A stretch of 64,000 nt of DNA from Nemophila menziesii (taxonomy: Eukaryota > Streptophyta > Magnoliopsida > Boraginales > Hydrophyllaceae), in contig JARWIR010000031.1 of NCBI GenBank assembly GCA_029959085.1, forward strand, positions 3,348,001 through 3,412,000, written 5' to 3'. A program made the position numbers and the translations under genes. How positions within the stretch are numbered: the first letter of the stretch is position 1; each line of letters begins with the position of its first letter. This document shows, piece after piece, positions 10,447 through 20,830 of the stretch. The notes under the pieces were generated by a model. The model was not told the origin of the DNA and ran no database searches. It saw only the letters and a program-made list of their open reading frames with translations.

Positions 10447-12016
10447 TGATATCTCCCTAATTGTTCTTATTTTCGACCCTTAGGAGACATAATTTTTTGT
10501 GTTTATTTAATTAATTTGATAGACTTTTGGACTAAATATGCAATAATCCGGAATTTCCGTTTTAATTCTAGCATTTTTAAATTATTAAGCCTTTGCGCGT
10601 AATATTGGTATTTTTAGTGAAAAGTTTACAGGTTTTAGATGTTAGCTAGAAGAGGAATCCGAGGAGAAAGTCAAAGATCGTGAAATAGAGTCAAGACTTG
10701 AAGATAAATCCCGAAGATATCATTTTTAGAGCTGAAAATCTGTTTTCCAGGCCATAGATTGCTGATTTCGAGGTTCTTAAGTGATGATTTAGCCGCTGGC
10801 CTTTGAAGAGAAAATGATCCTTATCGAGTTACGGAAATTTAGCAACTGATTTCAAGTAAATCGGAGTCATAACGAAGCGGGAAAAGCCGTTTTAGTGAAG
10901 GTGTATCAGCAGTTACGGGATTTTGGGCTTAGAATTTGGGCTTGGACATTTAATTAGTGTTTTATTATTAGGTCCAAGCCCTAATCCGTTTTTACACTTA
11001 TAAAAGGAGCCTTTGAATTCTATTTTTCAGACAATTCATTCTTTACAATTAAAAACATCAGAGAGAAGCAACAGAAGGAAGGAAGAAGAAGCTGCTAGAG
11101 CTGGAGTGGGTCTATAGCTCCGTTCTCAGTCATTCCAATTCCGGAAATTAGGTTTCTTTTATCTTTTATTTGTAATCAATATGAATTCCTTTACTTTTAA
11201 TTTAGTTTTTCTTTCAATTAATATGAGCTAAACATTTATTAGTGCTTGAGAACGCATAATGGGTTAATCCCAATTTGATTTCATTCTATACATTTGGATT
11301 TGAGATATTTATTATTTAAATCAAATTGGGTAATTCGTATTTTTCTTTAATTTGCATTTTAATTACTAGTATTGACGTAATTAACCAATGATAGGACTTA
11401 GTATCTAGGTTATTCCAATTAGTGGCGATTGGATCACCTTGACGGGGGGTTTAGGTACCGAACTAGTTAACGAATGTAGGTTAGAAATTATTTGACTCTG
11501 ACGAGCTTAATTAAACCTATGGCCTATTGGGTAATTTAAACTTAAACACTTGAGAGTGGACTATAATCACCCTGACGGGGTTTGTAGCACTTGAGAGTTG
11601 CTCCTTAGTCCACCCTGACGGGGGTAAGGAGAATATAGAATCCCGACCAATACAAATTTACCAATTTGTCCCTTAAACAATGTATGAAATGAATGATAGT
11701 TAGGAAAACCCTTGCGTCTCTCAAGTACTACCTTCTCATACTTGCGTTTCACATTTATTTACTTGCATTTTAGTATTTAATTGCAATTTCCATTTAGTCT
11801 TTCATTAATTAGAATAATAAAAACAAACAAACAATCAATATATCTTTTACTTACTTTCATAAGTGCAATCAATCATTAATAGATAAGCATTGTAGTAAAC
11901 CATCCCGTCCTTGGAACGAATCTGTTTTATCAACTATATTACTTGGGACAACCGTACACTTGCGGTTGTGGTTCGATTATTATTTGCATTTATTTAGAAC
12001 ACACAAAGGACCACCA
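10447..12016 (+). repeat. 5' LTR of element 1
   Basis: TGATATCTCC...CCACCA, 1,570 bp. Compared with the 3' LTR I count roughly 25-30 substitutions by eye (under 2%). It holds three CACC(C/T)TGACGGGG repeats (about 11430-11610) and a TATA box at 10999. The first bases read TGATATCTCC rather than TGATGTCTCC, a single change. Confidence 0.93.
10999..11006 (+). promoter_or_regulatory. TATA box in the element 1 LTR
   Basis: TATAAAAG, conserved at 18370-18377 and on the minus strand in element 2 LTRs (54569-54576, 43272-43279). Element 3 LTRs have TATAAATA at the comparable place (58031-58038, 36803-36810). Probable RNA polymerase II promoter of the element. Confidence 0.65.
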
Positions 12017-12022
12017 AGTTTT

Positions 12023-12040
12023 TGGCGCCGCTGCCGGGGA
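12023..12040 (+). promoter_or_regulatory. Primer binding site, tRNA-Asp
   Basis: TGGCGCCGCTGCCGGGGA, 6 bases after the LTR. It complements the 3' end of plant tRNA-Asp (…CCCCGGCAACGGCG-CCA) except one base, GTT to GCT. Element 2 has the identical site at 53541-53558. Confidence 0.88.
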
Positions 12041-12160
12041 CGGTAGCGTGTGACCACGGTGTTTATCCTTTAGTGATAGTTGCATTTATTTTTATTTTTG
12101 TTTTTATCAGTTTTACGTTTTTTTGCTTGTTTAGTTTTCTCAGGTTTTTAGGTTTGGTGT

Positions 12161-14154
12161 ATGCGAAGGAGACTCTTTAAGGATCTAGAGCCAACACCTC
12201 CGATCCTTAGTAATCCAGAAACATTAATCAGACTTGCTAACAAGAGAAAGAGAGAACAAGAATCCTTAGAAGTAGAAGAATTAATTCACAGAATGGAGGA
12301 CATTAATATTCAGAATCAACAAAACAATAAAGGACAAGCTCAAATAGTGATGAATCAAGATCCTTGGTTTACTAATGGTCCACCAGAAGTTCCATTCCGT
12401 GCTCCTGCTATAGTAGTAGGTGCTCCAGATAGGTTTCGTCCAGATCCGGGTACGTTAGCTCAATTCCAAAACTTTGGAAATTTTCGTGGTAGATTGGGAG
12501 AAGATCCTCTTAGAGCTGTACAGAAATTCAAGCAGATATGTGATTCTTATATCACACAAGGAGTTTCAAGAGAACAGATGTATTTTGCTGCGTTTAAATT
12601 TTTTGTTATTGATGGAGCGAGTGAATGGCACGATACACAAGATCCTACGAAGATAATAATCTGGGACCAATTAGAGACTGCTTTCTTTGACGGGTATTAC
12701 CCAAGTAACATGAGGTTAGATGCTGAATTAGAATTGACGCATTTCCGTCAAGAATATGATGAAACTTTGGGTAAGAGCTGGACAAGATTCCAGATGTGTT
12801 TACGTAGAGTTCCCGATCATGGCTTTTCAGAACAACAACAGCTATTTACAGAGGCCTTGATGGGACTTCAAGAGAAAAATTGGATTTGCTATGTGGTGCG
12901 GGATTTCTTCAAGTTCAACCAGTTCATGCAAAAATCGTCCTAGAAAGAACAGTAAAGAATGAAGTTGGGTGGAACACCGTAAGAACCCCGGTTAAAGGAG
13001 TGAATAATGTTAATATCGAAGAAAAGTTTGCTACGCTTGAGAACAAGATTCAAACCACAATAGAGCAACAGTTGAAACAGCTTACTTTAGTTGTAAAAGA
13101 GGGATTTTTGGGTAAGAAGGTAGCTGTGCAAGCTGCACAAGAGGTTTATATGTGTTCGATTTGCAGGGTAGATGATCATGATTAGGAAAGTTGTCAGAAT
13201 AATCAAGAACCTGTGATGTTTGTGTCCAATATAGGTAACTTTAATTCAAGTTGTAATGGATATCAGCCTAACAGAAACCATCCTGGGTTTCAATACTCGA
13301 ATCCTAATGGGGCAGCCAATCCTACATATGCGTATCAGCCGCGTACCCAAGGTAATAATTTCAATCCAAGACCACAAAATAATTATCAAGGAGGACAGAA
13401 TCAGGGAAATTATGTTCAGATACAAGCTCCTCAAGATAGTTACAATGAAACCATGAACCATAAAGCCTTACCTGCCCAACCACAAGAAGATGTGATTACC
13501 CTTCAGAAAACCGTAGAACAATTAATTGCCCTACATGCACAGTCAATCCAAAGGCAACAACTTGCTGAAGCACACATTCAGATGTTGGAAACTCAAGTTT
13601 CGCAAATGAATAAACAACTGAATCAACGTCCACAAGGGCAACTCCCTAACGATACTGAAAATCCAATCCAAATCAAAGACTGTAAAGCTATTACTCTCAG
13701 AAGTGGTAAGAACCTTCCTCCACCTCCTTTTCCTGTTATGAAAGAGAAGGAAGTTGCTAGAAAAGAAAAAGAGGGGGTGAATGAAGATAAAGAAGTTGAA
13801 GTAGAAGAAGTGGAGAGGTCTAGTGAAATTCCGAAAAAGAAAGATGATACTATAATAAACCGTCCTCCTCCACCATTTCCATCGAGAGTTCAAAAGAAGG
13901 GTGATATGGCTGAGTATCAAAAATTCTTTAACAAGGTTAGAGGTCTTAGCATAAATATTCCGTTGCTAGAAGCTATTCGAGATGTGCCCAAGTATGCTAA
14001 GTTTCTGAAAAGAGCCCTCACCAACAAACGGCCATATTGTGATAATGAGATGATTGGTCTTCCTGAAGAATGTAGTGCCATTTGTCAAAGTAAGTTACCT
14101 CCAAAGTTAGTTGATCCTGGGAGTTTCACAATTCCGATATCGATTGGAGAATAA
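12161..14154 (+). pseudogene. Gag of element 1 (broken)
   Basis: The start [14 protein letters not shown] is shared with the intact element 2 protein, which supports this ATG. Residues about 110-220 are the retrotransposon gag domain ([20 protein letters not shown], then [13 protein letters not shown]). A small deletion near 12845 shifts the frame (stop at 12941-12943). The correct frame resumes at about 12880 and carries the zinc knuckle CSICRVDDHD, which a TAG at 13183 cuts where element 2 has GAG. A further open part (13213-14154) is N/Q/P-rich then lysine/glutamate-rich, and ends in TAA where element 2 has GAA. Three separate lesions make it non-functional as full Gag. Confidence 0.9.
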
Positions 14155-14943
14155 TGGAAAGGTAAGGCACTATGTGATTTGGGTGCAAGCATAAATCTTA
14201 TGCCCAAATCGATCTTTTATAAGCTGAATATCGAAGCAAGACCCACTTCTATGGTCTTGCAAATGGCGGATCGATCTCTTGCACATCCGGAATGCCAAAT
14301 CGAAGATGTCCTCGTTAAGGCAGGTACGTTAATTTTTCCCGCTGATTTCATTATACTTGATTACGACGCGGATAGGAATGTCCCCATTATTTTGGGAAGA
14401 CCATTCCTAGCCACGGGGCGTACCTTGATTGATGTAGAAAACGGTGAAATGATTATGAGAATCCAAGACGAGGAAATGAAGTTTAATGTGTTTAGACCTA
14501 TGAAGTTTCCGGATTCCAAGGAAGAATGTTTTCGTATAGATGTAATGGAACCGGTAAGAAAAGAGACAATTAATGTCGTGGACACTTTAGGAATGGAGGA
14601 GAAAGAGCTACGAAAGAAACCACCAATTAAAGCTCCTCCATACCCTAAAAATCCACAACTAAATCATGCGAAGAAGAAAGAGAAAGCACGTGCCACGAAG
14701 GTTCCGAAGGAACCTAAGAAAGAAAGAAATAAAAAGGGGTTCAAAGTAGGTGAAGAAGTAGCTATGAAGAAACCAAATCCCCCTCCAAGGGTACGTGAAT
14801 CAAAAAGTTCTTGGCTTGGACCATTCATGGTCACGAAGGTTATCTCAGATAAACTAGTGGGCATAAAAGCTAAGGGATGCAAATTTCGAGTTGCAAATAT
14901 TGACAACCTCACTCATTGCTGGGGAGGTTATGTTAATGACTAA
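14155..14943 (+). pseudogene. Protease plus short GPF/LTHCWGGY tail of element 1
   Basis: The frame contains the aspartic protease loop [11 protein letters not shown] (about 14173-14205) and the second conserved strand [13 protein letters not shown]. In element 2, RT follows; here, from about 14540, the sequence turns to a lysine/proline-rich linker (APPYPKNPQ...KKEKARATKVPKE). It ends FKVGEEV..., SSWLGPFMVTKV and NLTHCWGGYVND. GPF.VTKV resembles the GPY/F module at the end of gypsy integrases (element 2 has GPYIVTKV). Element 3 ends its protease frame with a very similar tail (41192-41360). From 14179 it stays open to 14943. I infer an ancestral loss or replacement of RT-RNase H-integrase rather than random decay. 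Confidence 0.85.
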
Positions 14944-14948
14944 ATAAT

Positions 14949-14985
14949 GAGGTAACCCGTCGAGCTTAACGACGTTAAACAAAAG
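14949..14985 (+). other. Conserved hairpin after the gag-pol stop (element 1)
   Basis: GAGGTAACCCGTCG-AGCTTAA-CGACGTTAAACAAAAG: a 5-bp stem CGTCG/CGACG with a 7-nt loop, starting 5 nt after the stop codon. The same block lies after gag-pol in element 2 (47753-47789). Element 3 changes the stem to CGTCT/AGACG. Confidence 0.6.
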
Positions 14986-15164
14986 CCATTTCTTGTATAT
15001 TAGTTTAAATTTTTATTTTTCGTAGTTTAAATTCGTTTGATTTTCGTTAATTTAGTGTTTATTAGTAAGAAATGAGGAAGGGTAGTTGTTTTTGATGATT
15101 TCAGGGATAAAAAGGTCATGAGTTTGGGGTCGAAAGGGCGAAAATAGATGAAAAATTTGTGGTG

Positions 15165-15600
15165 TTCCAGGGGCAAACCGGGTACCCGCATTTGCAAATG
15201 CGGGTACCCAGTTTCGAAAGCTAAAAATTCCAACTTTCTGACCCTGCGTCTTGGGTCCCGCGTTTTCTTGCGTCTTGGTTGCGTCACACCTGCGTCACCA
15301 CTCGCGCCATCGACGCAAACCGGGTTCCCGCATTTGCAAATGCGGGTACCCGGTTTCGGAGTTGTACTTTTCCAAATTCTCTGACCCGGCGTCTTGGGAG
15401 GTTGCGTTTTGGTGCGTCTTGGCTTGCGCCATCGACGAAAAACCGGGTATCTGCATTTGCAAATGCGGGAACCCGGTTTCGAAGGGCAATTTCTCTGACC
15501 CAGCGTCTTGGGTCCAGCGTTTTGAGGTAAAAAAAAAATCGCGTCGACACAGCGACGCGAAGTTGGGGCCCCGCATTTGCAAATGCGGGTACCCGGTTTC
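15165..15600 (+). repeat. Palindrome array of element 1
   Basis: Four copies of a long palindrome. The first (15180-15209) is perfect over 30 bp, with arms GGGTACCCGCATTTG. The others lie at about 15319-15354, 15441-15478 and 15565-15596, with one to three arm mismatches. Between them recur short GC-rich phrases (CTGACCC.GCGTCTTGGG, GCGCCATCGACG). Spacing is roughly 115-140 bp. Frames across it encode mirror-like repeats on both strands, which is what palindromes do, so I do not call a gene. Each copy would form a strong hairpin in RNA or single-stranded DNA. Confidence 0.85.
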
Positions 15601-15979
15601 TTCTGTGACAGGGCCGTTTGAAGCTTTTTAGCCCTAGATTTTTACCTCTTTCTTCAAACCAGCCTCCAAAAACACTCCCAAAACCCAGAATTTCTTGAAA
15701 ATCATCATCTCCAACCACACAATCATCAAATCCTACACTCTTTCATCACAAGACATACAATCAATTCATCGCCTATCCAAATCACCATGAAATTTCCACT
15801 TTTCTCCAATTGTTCTTCATCCAAACTTCAAATTAAATCCAATTCCCTCTTCCACCACATCAATTAGCCTCTACCCATCTCATACTCCACCATAATCTTC
15901 AAGTCTTAAGCCTCAAAACATCAAAGTTCTAAGCCTTAGCTTCTCACTATTTGAAGTTTTGAGTTTGGGGTGGAAAGAG

Positions 15980-16358
15980 ATGCTTATCAGAACCGTTTTC
16001 ATGTGTACTTATCGAAGGAATTCTCCAAGAAACAGAAACACTTTTGGTACTGTTCAAGAACAAGCTATTGAGATTCCTAATTCGCGTTACAAACACAAGA
16101 CTGAAGAGTTTAAAAATTAAAGCTAATCCTAAGAAGAGAGAACTGATTGAGGAACCTGAAAGTGAGGAAGAAAATGATCCGATGATGAGTTGGAATCGAA
16201 AATCAAGGTGTTGGAAAAGAATCAGGATACGAGGTGCGCTATTTTGGGAAACGTTACAAACAAGTTGAACTTTATTTGTTCAAAGCACAACTTACGATGT
16301 CTAGACGCGAGATAAAGTTCATGGACGCAACACCGACAACCAGCCTCGCGCTGGTTAA
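15980..16358 (+). pseudogene. Env-position (PTPD-type) ORF of element 1, internally deleted
   Basis: The ATG at 15980 lies 6 nt after a PPT-like tract. The N-terminus keeps QEQAIEIP and the C-terminus keeps the likely coiled coil ELESKIKVLEKNQ...LGNVTNKL and the end NTDNQPRAG-stop, all as in the 438-codon ORF of element 2. The middle, which in element 2 is the putative plant transposon protein domain, is gone, and a stop (16118-16120) plus shifts break the rest. Confidence 0.8.
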
Positions 16359-16417
16359 GATACGTTTTCTATCCCTTCTCATTTATTGTATATTATTTTA
16401 TTGCTTTGAGTCTTTTC

Positions 16418-16474
16418 GAGTCGTGGGGACACGACACATTTTTGAGTTTGGGGTGGGGTTCGTTGCCTCATCCC
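16418..16474 (+). other. Twin hairpin with PPT-like tract (element 1 copy)
   Basis: First stem GTCGTG-GGGA-CACGAC (the outer pairs are weakened by CAC where element 2 has CTC), then ATTTTTGAGTTT, then GGGGTGGGG-TTCGTTG-CCTCATCCC, a 9-bp stem counting G-U pairs. It starts about 60 nt after the env-like stop. Confidence 0.65.
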
Positions 16475-17800
16475 AGTTTTTATGTGTTATATGTTTTATT
16501 TGCTTTCAATAAAATAATTTTCGGAGTTGCGTTTGACTGTAGAAGATTTTAAATGTCCCTTTAAGCATACTTTTGATGAATCTATGATAGTAAATAGTGG
16601 ACTTTACGCATTTAGAATTGTATGCAAACATAGGTGATTAATAGAAAAAATTGATGAACAATGCAAATGAAGTAAGCTTGTACTTAAGGAATATGTTTGG
16701 TGTGTAGAACGTGAAATCCCAATTAGTAGAGAACCCACCTATATTTGAACTAAAGACAAGCTATGTACTTAGGAAAATGATAGGGGCAGTTCTTTGTTAG
16801 CCATTTGTGCCTTTTTAGCCTTCTATCCCTTGTATTAATTATTATCCGTCTTAGCCCACTTTGAGCCTTAGCCTTTTCTTTGTAGCCACGATATAAGCCA
16901 TTATCCCTTAGATTATTAGGCATGACCATATGACCCGCACTTGAATCACAATCCTGAGACATGTCTCGAGCTTGAGTTTGGGGTGGTGGGACCACTTATG
17001 GGGAATTTAATGGGTTGGGATTGATGTGCTTTGTATTAAGCACAATTGCAGATGATATATACTTTTAACCCTTTGCCATAAATGAAGAAAAATGAAAAAG
17101 AAAGAAAAAATGACAAATTTCGAAAAATCATACAGTAGAAACCGGGAACCCGGTTTCGTCAAAACCGGGAATCCGGTTTGCTTCTGTACAAAAAAAAAGA
17201 GAAAAAGAGAAAAGAAAAGAAAAAGAAAAATACATATGAATAAACACCCGGCAAAGTGGAAATTTTCTGAAAAATCATCTTGTTTATAGTGGGTAGACAT
17301 GGGACGCTAAATTGTTGCGTATAGGGGTGAGTGGGAACATCTTTTGAGCGTTAACTCAAGCTCGAGGACATTGTTGATGGTAAGTGAGGAGAGAGCCAAA
17401 AGCTCACTTCAAATTTACCAAATATACATCCACACCCGTCCTTAGGCCAATATTATAACCATAAAGACCTCGTGATTCCTATGTGCATAGTGAATTTATG
17501 ATTCTGTTAATAGGGAATATACTAGGTGGAGCGTCAAAGCGATTTAGGATTAATGACCACCCTATAACCATCATACAGAGATGAGTACAAGTGTAACCTT
17601 CAAGCATTGCAACTTTAATTTTATGATTGAGATTATTTATGTTTGATGTTGCATTTTAGATGTATGTGTATATTAGTTTCTAGAGTTTGCTATATGAGAT
17701 TTATTTTGAGAATTGCTTTAGGGTTTATTTGTAAGCTTCTACTTGTTTATACGTTTACTTACACCCCTTTGTTTTGTTTTACTTTGTCGGGACGACAAAG
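16475..17800 (+). other. 3' non-coding region of element 1
   Basis: No credible gene. It contains another PPT-like tract with GGGGTGGTGGG (about 16972-16990) and two adjacent hairpins of the AACCGGG...CCCGGTT type (17138-17178) that echo the array upstream of the env position. Purine-rich tracts lie near 17080-17235. Element 2 matches it at 43848-45204. Confidence 0.7.
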
Positions 17801-17817
17801 GTTTGAGTTGGGGGTCT
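17801..17817 (+). promoter_or_regulatory. Polypurine tract of element 1
   Basis: GTTTGAGTTGGGGGTCT directly before the 3' LTR; the identical tract precedes the 3' LTR of element 2 (43831-43847, minus). Expected primer site for plus-strand DNA synthesis. Confidence 0.85.
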
Positions 17818-19386
17818 TGATGTCTCCCTAATTGTTCTTATTTTCGACCCTTAGGAGACATCATTTTTTGTGGTTATTTAATTAATTTGATAGACTTTTG
17901 GACTAAATATGCAATAATCCGGAATTTCCTTTTTATTTCTAGCATTTTTAAATTATTAAGCCTTTGCGCGTAATATTGGTATTTTTAGTGAAAAGTTTAC
18001 AGGTTTTAGATGTTAGCTAGAAGAGGAATCCGAGGAGAAAGTCAAAGATCTTGAAATAGAGTAAAGACTTGAAGATAAATCCCGAAGATATCATTTTTAG
18101 AGCTGAAAATCTGTTTTCCAGGCCATAGATTGCTGATTTCGAGGTGCTTACGCGATGATTTAGCCGCTGACCTTTGAATAGAAAATGATCCTTATCAAGT
18201 TACGGAAATTTAGCAACTGATTTCAAGTCAATCGGAGTCATAACGAAGCGGGAAAAGCTGTTTTAGTGAAGGTGTATCAGATGTTACGGGATTTTGGGCT
18301 TAGAATTTGGGTTTGGACATTTAATTAGTGTTTTATTATTAGGTCCAAGCCCTAATCCGTTTTTACACTTATAAAAGGAGCCTTTGACTTCTATTTTTCA
18401 GACAATTCATTCTTTACAATTAAAAACATCAGAGAGAAGCAACAGAAGGAAGGAAGAAGAAGCTGCTAGAGCTGGAGTGGGTCTATAGCTCCGTTCTCAG
18501 TCATTCCAATTCCGGAAATTATGTTTCTTTTATCTTTTATTTGTAATCAATATGAATTCATTTACTTTTAATTTAGTTTTTCTTTCAATTAATATGAGCT
18601 AAACATTTATTAGTGCTTGAGAACGCATAATGGGTTAATCCCAATTTGATTTCATTTTATACATTTGGATTTGGGATATTTATTATTTAAATCAAATTGG
18701 GTAATTCGTATTTTTCTTTAATTTGCATTTTAATTACTAGTATTGACGTAATTAACAAATGATAGGACTTAGTATCTAGGCTATTCCAATTAGTGGCGAT
18801 TGGATCACCTTGACGGTGGTTTAGGTACCGAACTAGTTAACGAATGTAGGTTAGAAATTATTTGACTCTGGCGAGCTTAATTAAACCTATGGCCTATTGG
18901 GTAATTTAAACTTAATCACTTGAGAGTGGACTATAATCACCCTGACGGGGTTTGTAGCACTTGAGAGTTGCTCCTTAGTCCACCCTGACGGGGGTAAGGA
19001 GAATATAGAATCCCGACCAATACAAATTTACCAATTTGTCCCTTAAACAATGTATGAAATGAATGATAGTTAGGAAAACCCTTGCGTCTCTCAAGTACTA
19101 CCTTCTCATACTTGCGTTTCACATTTATTTACTTGCATTTTAGTATTTAATTGCATTTTCCATTTAGTCTTTCATTACTTAGAATAATAAAAACAAACAA
19201 ACAATCAATATATCTTTTACTTACTTTCATAAGTGCAATCAATCATTAATAGATAAGCATTGTAGTCAACCATCCCGTCCTTGGAACGAATCTGTTTTAT
19301 CAACTACATTACTTGGGACAACCGTACACTTGCGGTTGTGGTTCGATTATTATTTGCATTTATTTAGAACACACAAAGGACCACCA
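17818..19386 (+). repeat. 3' LTR of element 1
   Basis: TGATGTCTCC...CCACCA, 1,569 bp, followed by the TSD AGATG. TATA box at 18370-18377. Small ORFs inside it (for example minus 18937-19122) recur in the other LTR and are not genes. Confidence 0.93.
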
Positions 19387-19391
19387 AGATG

Positions 19392-20040
19392 TCATTGTGA
19401 ATTAACTCTAAAGGTACAAAAGTTCTTTCTATATATTTAAATGAGGTTTTGGTTAATTTTGACTCGACACATGCTTCACACTCCTTTTGAGAATTGGAAT
19501 TCACATTAGTTAATAACCCGACGTTTACTAACATATTTAATGAACCAAAATTAACATGTCTTAATCTATCGTGCCATAAATTAGGTGAGTCAAGCATATA
19601 AACACAATCATAATTTTCATTCATTTCTTTTTCGGATACATTTTTTGTAGGTACTACGGTCATTACATTTATCTTAAACAAACTGTTGCAGAGGTAACCT
19701 TTTCCTACATACATTTTGTTCTTAGTTAATGCAAACATATCAGCTACAAATACAAGTTTAAATCCAGCCTTGCTAAGCAAGGAACCGGAAACTAAGTTCT
19801 TGCTAATGTCTGGAACATGCTGGATATTGTTCAAGGTCAGCTCTTTCTCGAAGGACATCTTCATCACAATCCTTCCAGTGCCTTGAACCTTTGAGGTGGC
19901 GGAATTTCCCATATACAAGATTTCTTGATTTGTAGCTTTCTTGTAGGTTTTGAACACATATTTGTCCGAGCACACTTATTGGGTTGTTGTAGTGTCTATC
20001 AACCATGTTTTTGGGTTGCTGACGAATTTGACTCCTGAGA
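19392..20040 (-). pseudogene. Copia protease / pre-integrase / integrase N-terminus
   Basis: The 203-codon open stretch shows NLVSGSLLSKAGFKL (protease C-terminal part) and LWHDRLRHVNFGSL followed by CEACVESK, the HHCC zinc site before copia integrases. The start of the catalytic core, ELIHNDI, is cut by the gypsy insertion at 19391 and goes on at 10441. The protease active site, normally D-S/T-G-A, reads WLIDTTTT with a stop just after, so it is dead. Confidence 0.85.
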
Positions 20041-20830
20041 CTGTTGCCACCAGATTCAAATCGTGAATGCCATCAGATATCTCAGTCACATCAACTGACC
20101 ACCCTTACCTTTCTTTTGGTTTCCTGTAGACTTTTTGTTTTGACAGTCTGTTACACGATCTCCATGCTTTCCACAGTTGCGACGATCCCCGTTGAATCTT
20201 GCACTTGTTGTTTTGGTTAGTCTTCCCTTGTTTAACAAAATTTGCTTTGGATTCATATGATCGAGGGCTAGTTTCCTTTTCAGGCATTCGGTTGACTTCT
20301 TCAATTCTTGACCTTACAATAAGATAATAAGATGTTCAAGACTTGTCTTTTTACGTTTCTGCTTGAGGTAGTTCTTGAAACTATTATACAACGGGGTAAC
20401 TTTTCCACAAGAGCGCCAACCTGGAAAGGCTCTACAAGATTCATACCCGCAATGCTCAACTCATGAAGCATCAACTGGTATTGTTTTACTTGAGGTCTTG
20501 AATCCACCATCTTGAAATCAAGGAACCTACCGATCACAAATTTCATTGTGCCGGCTTCTTCAGTCTTGTATTTCTTCTCAAGAGAATCCCATAGTTGCTT
20601 GTCAGTTGTCATGGTGCATTATACATTATATAAGGAATTCTCCAAACAGTTTAGAATGTAATTCTTACATAAGAAATCAGCATGCTTCCAAGCATCAACT
20701 ATGTTGTATATATCTTTGTCTGGATTGGATTCCATTTCCGATGGATCTTCCTTTAGAAATTTTTCCAAGCTTAGAGTGGTCAGGTAGAACAACATCTTTT
20801 GCTTCCATCTCTTAAAGTCAAAAATATTGA
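20041..20830 (-). pseudogene. Copia gag remnant
   Basis: Three frames cover it. 20301-20612 reads QLWDSLEKKYKTEEAGTMKF, typical of the UBN2-type copia gag (LWD.LE..Y...). 20086-20304 carries the zinc knuckle in the form NCGKHGDRVTDC. 20780-20830 holds the N-terminal end. Frameshifts and stops divide them. Confidence 0.8.

Larger units (their letters stand above)
10447..19386 (+). mobile_element. Gypsy element 1: non-autonomous Athila-type retrotransposon
   Basis: 8,940 bp with LTRs of 1,570 and 1,569 bp, TSD AGATG (10442-10446 and 19387-19391), a tRNA-Asp PBS and a PPT. LTRs, leader and gag match element 2, so it is the same family. RT, RNase H and integrase are missing: after the protease the frame goes to a short basic tail ending LTHCWGGYVND. 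The env-position ORF has lost its middle. Gag carries a frameshift and stops. It could only have moved with proteins supplied by an element such as element 2. Confidence 0.93.

Noticed and set aside
15148..15718. Open frames on both strands with repeated peptides (RNRVPAFANAGTRF-like and RICKCGYPV-like)
   Set aside because: They are created by the palindrome array: the same DNA read on both strands gives mirror repeats, and no relative or start context supports translation.
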